Origin: Cryptomeria japonica
Lineage: Eukaryota > Streptophyta > Pinopsida > Cupressales > Cupressaceae
Reading direction: 5' to 3'
Assembly: GCF_030272615.1 (NCBI RefSeq)
Contig: NC_081413.1
Location: 161,446,849 to 161,510,848, forward strand
DNA length: 64,000 bases
Positions 10,192 through 20,941 of the stretch are shown here, piece after piece. The position numbers were made by a program, and so were the translations under genes. Position 1 is the stretch's first letter. Every line of letters begins with the position of its first letter. The notes beneath the pieces were generated by a model. The model did not search any database and was not told the DNA's origin. It saw only the letters and a list, made by a program, of their open reading frames with translations.

Positions 10192-13100
10192 ATGGCTTCC
10201 ACATCGCACTCTAGTCCTAGTGCACTTGATGATTTAGTAGATTTTATCTAGCGGAAGGCAAAATACAATGCCCTATCCCAGATACCTATTGGTGTTATAG
10301 TTAAGGAAGGTATTTCAGATTATATTGATTGCAAAATAGAAGACCTAGGATCTCTAGTGATCCATTCTCAGTTAAGTTTATTCTGCGGGAAGGACAAGAA
10401 GATCAAACCGGAATATAGCATCCTGGAAAAGAAGAAGCTTCATAATGCGGTGTACTTTCTTGAAGAGTTCATAGAAGATCACATTCGAATCATTCTAAGC
10501 AGAGTGCATGTTGACAAAATGTATCTTGAGCGCACACATGACATCACACCGAAAGCTATTCATGTCGTCACCATTTTTTGTAAGGTTGGAGATGTGCTAG
10601 CCCTAAGGAAAGACATTAAGATGGAAATGACCAAGCTCATTGGTTTTGTGAGCGACCAAAGGGGAATGACCATCAATACCATCAAGGATGATTTGGTCAA
10701 ATATGCTTGTATGGTGATAGGTTACCGGATGTTCTATGCTAGAAGAATTAACTCTATCTCTATTGTAGTGCTAAATGTCACCTACAAGATGATCGTAGAA
10801 GATGCCTCGTTTGATTTATGCACCTGTATGCAAAGGCAACTTTTGGTGAACTTGAAGTCAATTAAACAGGACAATGCCTTAAGATTTAAATTTGGACAAC
10901 TGTTGGTAGGATTGTTTTTCTATTTTCAAGGCTATTTCCTAGGAGTCGGTGATATACAATGGTCTGCTGACTAGCCAGTTACCAAGAAAATCAAAGAGAG
11001 TCTACAAGCGGTAGGAACCGGTTATCCCAAAGTCCTAAACAAATACTTTGATGAGTTCAGATGCAAGATGAGCTAGAGGGTGAGAATATCTGGTGATATT
11101 GTCAAGAAGTATGAAGAGGACATCTACTTTATCATCAAAATAGATGAGTGCATAATGGAGGCGGTTGAGCCTAGAAAAGAAGAAGTGGAGCCCATGGGAT
11201 ATGAGGTAATGTATGACATGCTAGATAGGTATGCCTCTACCCTACTTGCCTCACCTCTTGATCCTAAGAAGAAGAGAACTGACACCTATTTGGAGAGGGT
11301 AACATCAATTGAAGAACCTTTAGTAAAGAAGGGAAAGGCAGTGTTATCTATATCGGCACCGGTTACTTCAACATGTCCTAAAGTGACCAAGCGGTCACTG
11401 ATAAAGAAGAAACTAGAAGCTGCACCTACCAAGGTCTTTGAAAGGAAACGGAAAACTAAGAACACCTCAGCAAACGTAGAGGATTCAGAACTTGAGGTAC
11501 AACCTAAAAAGACTAGGCAAATGAGGAAGAAGACAAAGACAACTAGCAATGAATCAACATCATTAGCACCGGTAAATATAGACATTTCCTCTTACAAACC
11601 TTTGACACATTGTCAAAGATATATAAAGAATATTAGGAGAAAGGTGCTAAGTGATTTAATAGATCATTTTGATGATTTTAATGATAATGAAAAAGAGGAA
11701 GTTGAACAGGAAGTTATTCAATATTTATGTATTAATGACCGGTCACCATCAAAAATTAGATCTATGAAACTGGATTATTTATATAATTCTTTAGATAACA
11801 AATGGTGCATTGCCATAGAAAAGGAACGAGAAATAAGAGAAGAAATATTTGTACAATATTTTCCTGATGTGTCAAATTCAGAACTTTATGAAGTTATGGA
11901 AAAATAAAAAGGCCTCTTCTTCATGAGAAGAAGAAGACTCCTGTTATTGGAAGGGAAAGTCCCTGAAGTGGTAAAAGATACCCACTTGCATGCCAAAGCC
12001 GGTCTAAGGTTGCACCAAGTGTGCGAAGCCAACAAGAAGTCTGAGCAAGAACCGGAAACTGGAAAACTAGATGAGGTGTATGACAGTGAAGGAGAGCTGG
12101 TTACTGAACAAATGGACCCTATTGACATTGATGCTTTGGATGGTGAAAATGTCACTCTGGATGCAACAAAGGACAAGGCTGACAAAGAGAGAGTGAGCAA
12201 AGAAAAATAGGACAAAGATAGGGTTGATAAAGTGGAAGCGGAGAAAGAGAAAAAGAATAAAGAGGAAGAGGAGAAGAAGTAAAAGGAAGAGGAGAAGAAG
12301 CAAAAGGAAGAAGATAAGAAGAAAGAGGAAGAGGAGAAGAAGAAAGAGGAAGAGGAGAAGAAGAAAAAGGAAGAGGAGAAGAAGAAAAAGGAAGAAGAGA
12401 AGAGGAAACGGGAAGAGGAGAAGAAGAAAGAAGAAGACAAGTGGAAAGAAGAAGATATAAAGAAGGAAGAAGAAAAGAGAAAGAAAGAAGCAGAGGAGCA
12501 AAAGAAGGTTGAAGAGGAAAAGAAAAGAGCCAAAGAGAAGGAGGAAGCGGCAAAGAGCACACAAGTGGAGACCCCTAAGGCAACCAGTAGTCAAGCCAAA
12601 CCGGTTGACATTACCAGTCCCATTGACCTCCAATCTGCAAATGAAACAGAGCTACTGCAAAGCATTAAGCTTTCCCAAGAGCAACTGGAAGCACTAAGGA
12701 GGAAGATGGAACAAGATGTTATTCAAACTGTAGTAGAAACTCTTACTAATTTGATACCCAGTACCAACCTCCTCAGTACCAATTCCTCTTTGGCCCAACT
12801 AAAACTTTTATGCATAGTTGTAGAGGACTAGGTGCAATGCCTGGAAGATGTTGTTGAAGCTAATGCATAAAAGAAGCATCAAACGACACTGAAAACTGCC
12901 TTAGTGAAGAAATTAAACGAGCTCTAGTTAGAACTTTAGAAAGCGCGGAAAGACATAAGAGATGCTATGGATGAGGGGAAATTACTGCCCAGTAAGATAA
13001 GCCAACCCTATCTATTATGTGATGATGTGCTTTCTTAGAAAGACAAACTGCAATCTGATTTGCAGGCATATATAAGCACCTTCAAGATGCCCTATGATTC

Positions 13101-13431
13101 CTTCACCACATTTGGGCAAACTGTTCACCGGTTTCAACTTCTGACTACCAGAATAGAGTTGGAAATCACCAACCGGACTAGAGATTTGTAGGAATTTCAA
13201 CTAGTTCTACTACCATGACTACAAATACTTCAGAAGTGTTATCTCAATCTGGATGCCTTAACGGTCACTCAAGGGATGAGTACCTTGGATGCCATGGAGG
13301 AATAGGTATCCTAGATGCAAACAGAAAGTGAGGCTGCTACCTCATTGCTTGAGTCATGGTCCTTATCCATGAAGACATTTATGCAGGATTTTAAATCGGT
13401 TTTTGATAAGTTTCACTCATTATTGTCATAA
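10192..13431 (+). pseudogene. Long unknown ORF of element A (1,079 codons, nonsense-broken)
   Basis: One reading frame runs from ATG at 10192 to TAA at 13429 with no frameshift. It is broken by 15 in-frame stops, 11 of them TAG. Layout: an N-terminal globular part (residues 1 to about 240) with VIGYRMFYARRINSIS; a second conserved block around residues 300-360 (DIVKKYEEDIYFIIK); a basic linker; a conserved FNDNEKEEVEQEVIQY block near residue 495; an extreme Lys/Glu repeat tract (12229-12560, about residues 680-790); and a C-terminal helical part starting with LLQSIKLSQEQLEALRRK. The same blocks occur in the same order in element B. I do not recognise the family. The position, after gag and before the polypurine tract, equals that of the extra or env-like ORF of Sireviruses, but no membrane segment is evident. 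Confidence 0.7.
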
Positions 13432-13495
13432 ACATTTATTATTTTAATGATAATAAGAAACAGGGGTTATTCTGCAATACTTTGTCATTGTTGGC

Positions 13496-13711
13496 AAAGG
13501 GGGAGTAGTATTCTATATTTAAAATTTTGATGCATGTTATGTATACTTTCATGTTTGTCTTTGTAAGGGAGTAGTATACATTGTATTTTCTACAAAAGGG
13601 GTAGTGTATATGCTTAGGGGGAGGAATTTTGATTATGACATATTTTTGTTGTAAAACACTTAGATGTCAAAATTTTTCCTAAGTGTTGCCATCAATGCCA
13701 AAGGGGGAGAT
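13496..13711 (+). other. Multiple polypurine tracts of element A
   Basis: Purine-rich tracts recur before the 3' LTR: AAAGGGGGAG at 13496-13505, AAGGGAG at about 13565, AAAAGGGG at about 13594, AGGGGGAGG at about 13616, and AAAGGGGGAGAT at 13700-13711 directly against the LTR. The last is the likely plus-strand primer. Repeated polypurine tracts are a known Sirevirus feature. Confidence 0.75.
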
Positions 13712-14917
13712 TGTTGGCATTTTTTATGATTTTGTTGTGATTGTCATTGATGGACACACACTTGCTTTGAGATCACTTTTTGTATGTATGAGTTATGCTC
13801 AACCAGTAGTTGTTCCAATCGGTATTATGTATTATAGTCTTTAGACTATTGGTGTTTTGAAGAAAGTGTTTACAGATCTCAAGCAGTATGAAGACCCAAG
13901 CGGTATGAAGACCTCAAGCGGTTCGAGGATCCCAAAGCGGTATGAAGAAACAAAGTGGTTGTTATCATTTTTCCCAGTCTTCATTTTGGTAAACCGGTAA
14001 TTGGTAAAATGTGTGAATCGGTAATTGGTAAAATATGTGAACCAGTAATAGGTAAATGTATGAACCGGTATTACTCTGTGATGAGTTACCAACCGGTATT
14101 ATTTTTGTTATGAGTTATCATCCACTGACACTTTGGCGGTGATTCTGTGTCATGTTACCAAATGTGTCTAGATGCACTGAACCTAGGAACTTGCAATGTA
14201 ATCATATTGGACCGACATGAAATCAGATTCCTTTATAAGGACATCATCTCTAGGGTTTCAATGGTTGTAAGAGTTGTTAGGGTTTTGTGTGGTTGATGAG
14301 GTTTTTGCATGTGTGATCACAGAAGAAGATTAGGTCTATGAGAAGAAATAGAGTGTGAAGATTTTGAAGACTGAAGTAATGCTGAAATGCATTAACAATG
14401 AGCTATCAAGGATCTAACCAAGCATACTATGCTTGTATTTAGATCACTCACTTGTTGATTACTCACATCTTTGACAAGTCTGTAACCCTTAACCGGGTAG
14501 GCCTGACAAAGCCTTTATAAATCCTCTAACAAGGTCATTCACAACTGTGGATCTGAAATCCTCTCACAAGGTAGTCTTTAATCGGACTTAGCTCCTAACA
14601 CAGATTGAGATTCCTAACAGGATCTATTTTGGTAAAGAACATTGTATGACCTTAACTGGTCTGGTTACTATTATGTAGATAGTTACTTGTGAGTTTCATC
14701 CCACCATGGTTTTTCCCATTTGGGTTTCCACGTCAAAATATCTTGTGTTATGGTGATTGTGCTTCTGTGGGTGAATGCCTTATTTGTTGTTTGGTTTTCT
14801 TTTGTGTTAACCAGTTTGTTAGTAAAACTGTTATACTGGTTTACTGCTAAAATGTTTAAGTGTTTAAGTTTAGTATTTTTTGGTATACTAATTCACCCCC
14901 CCTCTTAGTATTCATCA
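13712..14917 (+). repeat. 3' LTR of element A
   Basis: 1,206 bp, begins TGTTGGCATTTTTT and ends TTCATCA followed by the target duplication AATCC. Its TATAAG box is at 14234-14239 and its stem-loop array at about 14485-14625. The last 477 bp are duplicated downstream (see 14441-15510). Confidence 0.88.
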
Positions 14918-15510
14918 AATCCACTACCTGCAAACAACATTATTCCCCTTCAGAAAAAACCAATCTACTAGAGATAGATCACTCACTTGTTGATTACTCA
15001 CATCTTTGACAAGTCTGTAACCCTTAACCGGGTAGGCCTGACAAAGCCTTTATAAATCCTCTAACAAGGTCATTCACAACTGTGGATCTGAAATCCTCTC
15101 ACAAGGTAGTCTTTAATCAGACTTAGCTCCTAACACAGATTGAGATTCCTAACAGGATCTATTTTGGTAAAGAACATTGTATGACCTTAACTGGTCTGGT
15201 TACTATTATGTAGATAGTTACTTGTGAGTTTCATCCCACCATGGTTTTTCCCATTTGGGTTTCCACGTCAAAATATCTTGTGTTATGGTGATTGTGCTTC
15301 TGTGGGTGAATGCCTTATTTGTTGTTTGGTTTTCTTTTGTGTTAACCAGTTTGTTAGTAAAACTGTTATACTGGTTTACTGCTAAAATGTTTAAGTGTTT
15401 AAGTTCAGTATTTTTTGGTATACTAATTCACCCCCCCTCTTAGTATTCATCAAATCCACTACCTGCAAACAACATTATTCCCCTTCAGAAAAAACCAATC
15501 TACTAGAGAT
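14441..15510 (+). repeat. 535-bp tandem duplication spanning the LTR end and flank
   Basis: Copy 1 is 14441-14975 and copy 2 is 14976-15510. Each contains the terminal 477 bp of A's 3' LTR, the target duplication and 58 bp of unique flank ending CTACTAGAGAT. I see only a couple of differences between copies (for example AATCGGACTT against AATCAGACTT), so the duplication is much younger than the element. Confidence 0.93.
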
Positions 15511-16582
15511 AAGAGAAGCCACTCCCATAAACTCAAAGATGTAGGAATCCAACTCAAAATTCTATGTGCCTCTGGAAAATGCTCAAATGCTGCTATGTCC
15601 ATGATATATGATGGTACCACAAACTAATAAGGTACATGTCCAATCAATGTAGGAGGTGACAAATCAAGACTCCACAAAAAATTGATGAAGAAGGGAAAAA
15701 GCATGGAGTTGTGTGATACTTTGGGCTAACTGAGGGTAGTCCAGCAAGACTGAGTTCAATCAGACTAAGTCCAGCCATACTCAGTCCAGCCGGACTACCC
15801 TCGAGCTGCGTGGCACCAAAATAGCGCTGGAAGTCCAGCTGGAATGAGTTTGATTGAACTCAGTTTTGTTGGACTCCCTTAGTTCAATTGCTTTCATTAA
15901 AAAAAATTCAATTTTTATTTATTGATAGAACTAAGGTTAGTCCAGCCGGACTAGCCTATGTGTCATGTGATGTGGCACAAAAAAGGTCAAAAACTCTATA
16001 TTTCTAAAAAAATTCACTTCTGCTCAATTTTCTTCAAGCAAAATATGTTTTTACAAAAATTAAAAAATAACCTTTTGTAGAGCTCGAAGCCACGAATCTA
16101 GACATATATATTTTTAAGTATTTTAATTAAATTTAATATTTTTTATTAATTAAACATTGCATGTAGCTTTTTAAAGTTAAAAAAGAGGTTTGTCAGAATT
16201 TTTGTTTTAAAAAATTAAATGATACTAAAAAAAATATTTTTCACTAGATGAGAGAATTTTCTCAAAAAGGTTTTTTTTTTTGGTTAATGATAAATTTAGT
16301 AGTCAAAAGGTGACGTCGAATGAAAAATGTCAAATTTAGCTATGTTGGACTTCAAAATATTATAACAAGAAAAATATACATCAAAATAAAAAATAAAAAA
16401 AATTTCACACTGCACATATATGTTCTCTATTTGGAAAAAAATATTTAGAAAAAATAAAGTCCATTTTATTGTTTTTAGGTGACACTGACTAGAACGCCTG
16501 ATTTTCAGCATTTTTCAACAATGAAAAAAAAATCTTTGAATTTATAAAAAAACATCAATTTTTTTCAAAAAAAATTAAAAAA
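15511..16582. other. Unassigned AT-rich stretch with a palindromic AGTCCAGC block
   Basis: No supported gene. At 15730-15960 the phrase AGTCCAGC recurs many times. It forms the palindrome AGTCCAGCCGGACT at 15783-15796 and 15939-15952, and an 11-bp perfect inverted repeat GAGGGTAGTCC / GGACTACCCTC at 15732-15742 and 15792-15802. From 15960 to 16582 the sequence is A/T-rich with homopolymer runs and nothing recognisable. Confidence 0.45.
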
Positions 16583-17375
16583 TAACAAATCTAAATTTCA
16601 TTAATATTTCTACATTTGATCAGTTTACATCATTTCAAAATTCAATTTAGAATGTCACTTTTATGTGGTTGAAGTTAAACAATTTTAGTTGTGTTGGCTA
16701 GTTCCTTTATAAAAGTCTGGCATAGGTTTGTGCTTTTACCCAGAACAAGCTTCATGGGCGATGTAGATGAGTAGACCACTAATGTGGCTATCAGCAAAAA
16801 AGAGATGAATATCCTCAAAATAATCCTCTTGGTCTGTAATATGAGACTCCACAAACAAGGATGAAATATTTGTAAGATATGAATCCCAAGTAGTTGTGTC
16901 TAGAAGAACAATCTCATGTTGTTTTGAGTCAATGGGGGATATGCATGAACCAATTCTGATGTGATCATGAACAATAGAAGATGAAGATTATTGAGATGGG
17001 ATCTCAATGTGAGGAGTAGGAACATGAAAATATGCCTATGATCCATTGAAACATGCAAGACCTCTGAAAATGATGAGATATGAGGGTCTCCAAAGACCTC
17101 CCAAAGACAAGTCCAAAGTGTGTGAGGACATTCAATGTCAAAAAAGAACACATAGTGTCAAGATCAACACTAGAACCAAGATCACTCCTACAACATGGCA
17201 TATGAGATTACCCCAAGCTGATTTACCCCCTGAACTTGATGGTTCAATTATGAGTCCATATAAATGAGGCAACATATCTAGCCACTTGAGATGTGCGGGA
17301 TGCCATGACACCAAGACAAATAATTACTCTTTGTTAGTCGAACAACTAAAGGATGAATAGAAAAAACCATGATAT
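16583..17375 (-). pseudogene. Degenerate copia gag-like relic, copy 1 of a 0.79-kb repeat
   Basis: About 790 bp that recur at 19333-20120 in the same orientation. On the minus strand a frame near the right end reads LTKSNYLSWCHGI (around 17310-17350), which resembles the L(T/D)xxNYxxW start of copia gag (UBN2 type). Further left HTLWTCLWEVFGDPHISSF resembles the next gag segment. The frame changes several times, and a small plus-strand ORF in the same place is not convincing. The right edge is cut by the LTR of K at 17376. The gag assignment is tentative. Confidence 0.35.
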
Positions 17376-18615
17376 TGTTGGAATGCACTGATACTGGTAG
17401 TAAACTGAGAGGGGGGTGACTCAGTTTACTAACAATAACATCAATTAATTCAATTATAAATCTTATACCGGAGAAAAACACAATGAAAGATATATCATGA
17501 AAGAACAACACACATAACACCAATATTTTGGCATGGAAAACCCAGAAAGGGAAAAACCATGGTGGGAAACCCTACCCACAATCACATGAATACTCTGTAG
17601 TAGTATTATGAATAACTACAATGGGGTCGACAATTGCAGAAAGGCCAACAACCTAGAGTGCACTTCTCATCACAAAAGGAAGACTCACTGACTTACAAAA
17701 TCATCGAACTACAATCCATAAAATAATGAACTGTGAAAATAGCATTTACTAATGCCTGATACAATTCTGGTTAAGCACTGATGTCTTCTCTATAATACAA
17801 AACCTTTCCAACCTTCACTGGAATGATATGACTCTATTCACACATAAGCCTTTCTCTGATAATGTAGACTTAACCAACCATAACCATTGATCGATATGAA
17901 TTACATGAATAAGTCACCTATAAATACAAATCATCAACCTTATTGACAAGGTCGGCTAAACCCTAAACCCATAAACCCATAGCTACAAAAATTATATCAC
18001 ATGATACCACCAGACAAATATTATGATTTACATTACATATCATGGACCTAAATCAAGTAACCAAACAATTATGTCTGTCGGGGACTCCGCTAAGACCAAA
18101 ATCCAACACACCTCACTTGTCGATAGAAACCCTCAATGAAAGTTTAACTAGATCCAAATAGGACCACCATAACAACACACCATCCAATGCAAAGTCATCA
18201 AGAACCTGAGATATGATAAAGAAGAACCAACAACATGATAGAAACTGATTCCATAAGTTGGACCCAAAATCCACTGACCAAGTCACCAAAACAACATACC
18301 GATAAAGATAACTGGGAACGCCAGAAGCCGATAAAGCCAAAAGCTAGACGAGAAAACGAAGAACAAGCCGGTAAAGGTAAATACCAAAAGTGATAGCCAA
18401 ATTATGAAGCCACCAGAATATAGAAAGCATGTAACCATCAGAATAAGAATCCAAAACCGATTCCAGAGATATGATCATATCGGATCAAAATCACAGCCAA
18501 AACAAAGAAGATCACCAAGACTAACTAGGATAGGATCTAACCGGGATAGTATCCAACTAGGATACAGTGTTGAAATCAATGACAACACATAACCAAATCT
18601 AGCATATTGCTAACA
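17376..18615 (-). repeat. LTR of truncated copia element K
   Basis: On the minus strand it begins TGTTAGCAATATGC at 18615, directly after the polypurine tract GAAGGGGGAGAT, and ends ATTCCAACA at 17376. It is 1,240 bp and carries the GAGAGGGGGGTGACTCAG phrase (the reverse of the TTCACCCCCCC block) near its 3' end, like the other copia LTRs here. It is the 3' LTR of an element whose 5' part has been deleted. Confidence 0.65.
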
Positions 18616-19332
18616 ATCTCCCCCTTCAACATTTATGGCAACACTGAATGTGAAAAACATCCAAGTGCCAAGGAATGCCAACAATCTCCAAAACACCATC
18701 AAAAGATCTAGCAATTTTCACATGAATACCTTCTCCCCCTTTGAAATCAATGACAAAGGATGGATACTAAACCAAGATTATTGAACCAAATAGATGACTA
18801 CTCCCCCTAAGTAGTAGCACCATCTTCATCAACTTAAATCAGAAAACTATGTCTGATAAGCTCACCAGATTGATGCATCTCTACATCTCTAAGTCTCTTC
18901 TATAGGGTTGGTAACCCCCAACCGATCTTTGCGATATTCAAAAGTGTCTCTACGCAATGGTTTTGTTAGAATATCTGCAATCTATTCTTTATTAGGCACA
19001 TAAACCAATCTGACTTCCTTTGCTTCAACCTTTTCCTTCAAGAAATTATACCTTATAGAAATATGTTTTGATTTGGAACGAAATATCGGATTCTTTGACA
19101 TACCAATAGTAGCAGTATTATCATAGTGAATAACTATAGGCTCAGCATAACTTACCCTTATATCCTTTAACATTTGTTTCATCCATAAAATCAAAGTACA
19201 GTTGGTAGGAGTTGCAACATATTCTACTTCAGCTATAGACAATGAAGTGCATGATTGTTTCTTACTAAGACATGAAATCAAATTCTTCCTAAGAAAGAAT
19301 GCATCATCGATAGTTCTCTTTCGGTTATCCAA
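18616..19332 (-). pseudogene. Copia RNase H fragment of element K
   Basis: Minus-strand remnant between the polypurine tract and an abrupt right edge at about 19333. The frame 18982-19350 gives the C-terminal part of copia RNase H: SLSIAEVEYVA, WMKQMLKDI, HYDNTATIGMSKNPIF and KHISIRYNFLKEKVE, ending VYVPNKE. The glutamate and aspartate of the active site are visible (AEVEY, HYDN). The rest of pol and the 5' LTR are missing. The 350 bp to the left are noncoding, with two further CTCCCCC tracts at about 18730 and 18800. Confidence 0.75.
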
Positions 19333-20120
19333 CCTAAATTTCATTAACATTTCTACATTTTATCAATTTACATAATTTTGAAATTCAATTTAGAAATGTC
19401 ACTTTTATGTGGTCGAAGTTAAACAATTTTAGGTTTGTTGGTTGGTTCCTTTATAAAAGTGTGAGACAGGTTTGTACTTTTACCCAGAACAAGCTTCATG
19501 GGTGATGCAAATGAGTATACCACTAATGTGGATATCAACAAAAAAGAGATGAATATCCTCAAAATAATCCTCTCAGTCTGTAATATGAGAGTCCACAAAC
19601 AAGGATAAAATGTTTGTAAGATATGAATCCCAAGTAGTTGTGTTTGGAAGAACAATCTCATGTTGTCTTGAGTCAACGGGGGATATGCATGAGCCAATGC
19701 CAATTTGAAAATGAACAATAGAAGTTGAAGATTATTGAGATGGGATCTCAATGTGAGGAGTAGGAACATGAAGATATGCCTCTGATCCATTAGAACATGC
19801 AAGACCTCTGAAAAATGATGAGATATGAGGGTCTCTAAATATCTCCCTAGGGCAAGTCCAAAGTGTGTGAGAAGATTCAATGTCAATAAAAGAACACATA
19901 GTGTCAAGATCAACACTAGAACCAAGATCACTCCTACAACATGGCCTATTAGATTACCCCAAGCTGATTTACCTCTCGAACTTGTTGGTTCAAGTATGAG
20001 TCCATACAAATAAGGCGACATATCTAGCCACTTGAGATGTTCATGATGCCATGACACCAAGACTCATAATTGCTCTTTGTTAGTTGAACAACTAAAGGAT
20101 GAATAGAAAAAACCATGATA
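19333..20120 (-). pseudogene. Degenerate copia gag-like relic, copy 2 of the 0.79-kb repeat
   Basis: Matches 16583-17375 with substitutions and small indels, from CTAAATTTCATTAA to GAAAAAACCATGATA, then continues into different sequence where copy 1 is cut by K. A 213-codon open frame (19419-20060, minus) starts WHHEHLKWLDMSPYLYGLIL, which is gag-like, and becomes an odd hydrophobic run that looks like a shifted frame. I would not treat it as a functional gene. Confidence 0.35.
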
Positions 20121-20941
20121 CCTCCTCAAATGAAATTATCAGACCCCAAGAATCTCAACACATGTGAAGCACATCAAATAAAACCCTCTCCGACAAACAT
20201 ATCCATACCAAGTGCCAAAATATCCAAGTAATTAAACATATAGTGAAAACACAAAAAAATCAATAAAATGTACCTAGAGAACAATCTATAAAAATAGACC
20301 CAAGATACAAATATAAGAATTTAAGAGCTTTCTAACAATGTGTGGAAGTAAAAAAATAGTCTATTTGCTCAAGTTGTGGCCCCAGAAGCAAAAACTAAAA
20401 GATGACTTGGAGGCTTGCACTAGACATCTATAATATAATCTAATAAAATTGTCTACAAAATTGTTTAAGCACTAGAACTAGCTTTCTAATGATATCTTGT
20501 TTGTTGGATTTTGACTGAGTATGACAAAGTTGTGAGCAAAAAACCAACTATTGCTTTGCATGGTTTGGAAGGCTTGAGGGGCTCCCAAAAATGGAAAAAA
20601 TCTAAAAATAGAAAGTTTTTTAAAATACTAACTTTCCAAAAATAGAAAATTTTCAAAAAAAAAGAAAATTTCCATAAATGGAAACTTGTGGAAAATTGAA
20701 ACTTTTTGAAAATGGAAACTTCCCAAAAAATTTCCTCAATTTTCATCGAATCAAGAATTTTGATGACTTGATAGGTGATCAAAAGGTTTTTGGTCCTTCT
20801 AAGCATGATGGTGACCTCCATTTGAATCTATAGTGCACAAATTTTTCAGCTACCCATAGATTTTGCCTCGATTTTTGTTCCCTTATCCAATTTGACCCAA
20901 GTTTTCAACTGCTTTGATTTTGTTGAAACAATAGTTGATCT
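20121..20941. other. Unassigned stretch with GGAAA/TTTCC repeats
   Basis: No supported gene. Positions about 20590-20740 hold roughly nine imperfect copies of a 12-20-bp AAAATGGAAA / AAACTTTCC phrase. They generate a repetitive FWKVSIFKKF-like minus frame that I regard as an artefact. The stretch ends at the left edge of the H LTR. Confidence 0.4.

Larger units (their letters stand above)
7215..14917 (+). mobile_element. Non-autonomous Sirevirus-like copia element A (complete, both LTRs)
   Basis: A 7.7-kb element bounded by two LTRs and a 5-bp target duplication, AATCC, at 7210-7214 and 14918-14922. It has a primer-binding site matching the Met-tRNA type used by copia elements, a cluster of GGGGGAG polypurine tracts before the 3' LTR, and LTR ends of the form TGTTGG...TCATCA. 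Between them are only two reading frames, a gag-derived coiled-coil/zinc-knuckle ORF and a long unknown ORF. No protease DSG, integrase or RT motif occurs in any frame I read. It must have depended on enzymes supplied by another element. The first base pair of the 5' LTR has mutated from TG to TA. Confidence 0.85.

Noticed and set aside
12224-12460. Arg/Lys-rich plus-strand ORF
   Set aside because: Shifted frame of the same purine tract; the homologous register is the one reading Lys/Glu.
11886-12633. Long minus-strand ORFs (up to 224 codons) rich in Ser, Phe and Leu
   Set aside because: They are the antisense of the purine-rich Lys/Glu tract of element A's ORF; the plus frame is supported by homology to element B.
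19419-20060. 213-codon minus-strand ORF as a membrane protein
   Set aside because: It starts gag-like and then becomes Leu/Phe-rich with no consistent frame in the second copy of the repeat; more likely a broken copia gag read partly out of frame.
20486-20821. 111-codon ORF with FWKVSIFKKF-like repeats
   Set aside because: Product of the TTTCC/GGAAA tandem repeats, without recognisable protein similarity.
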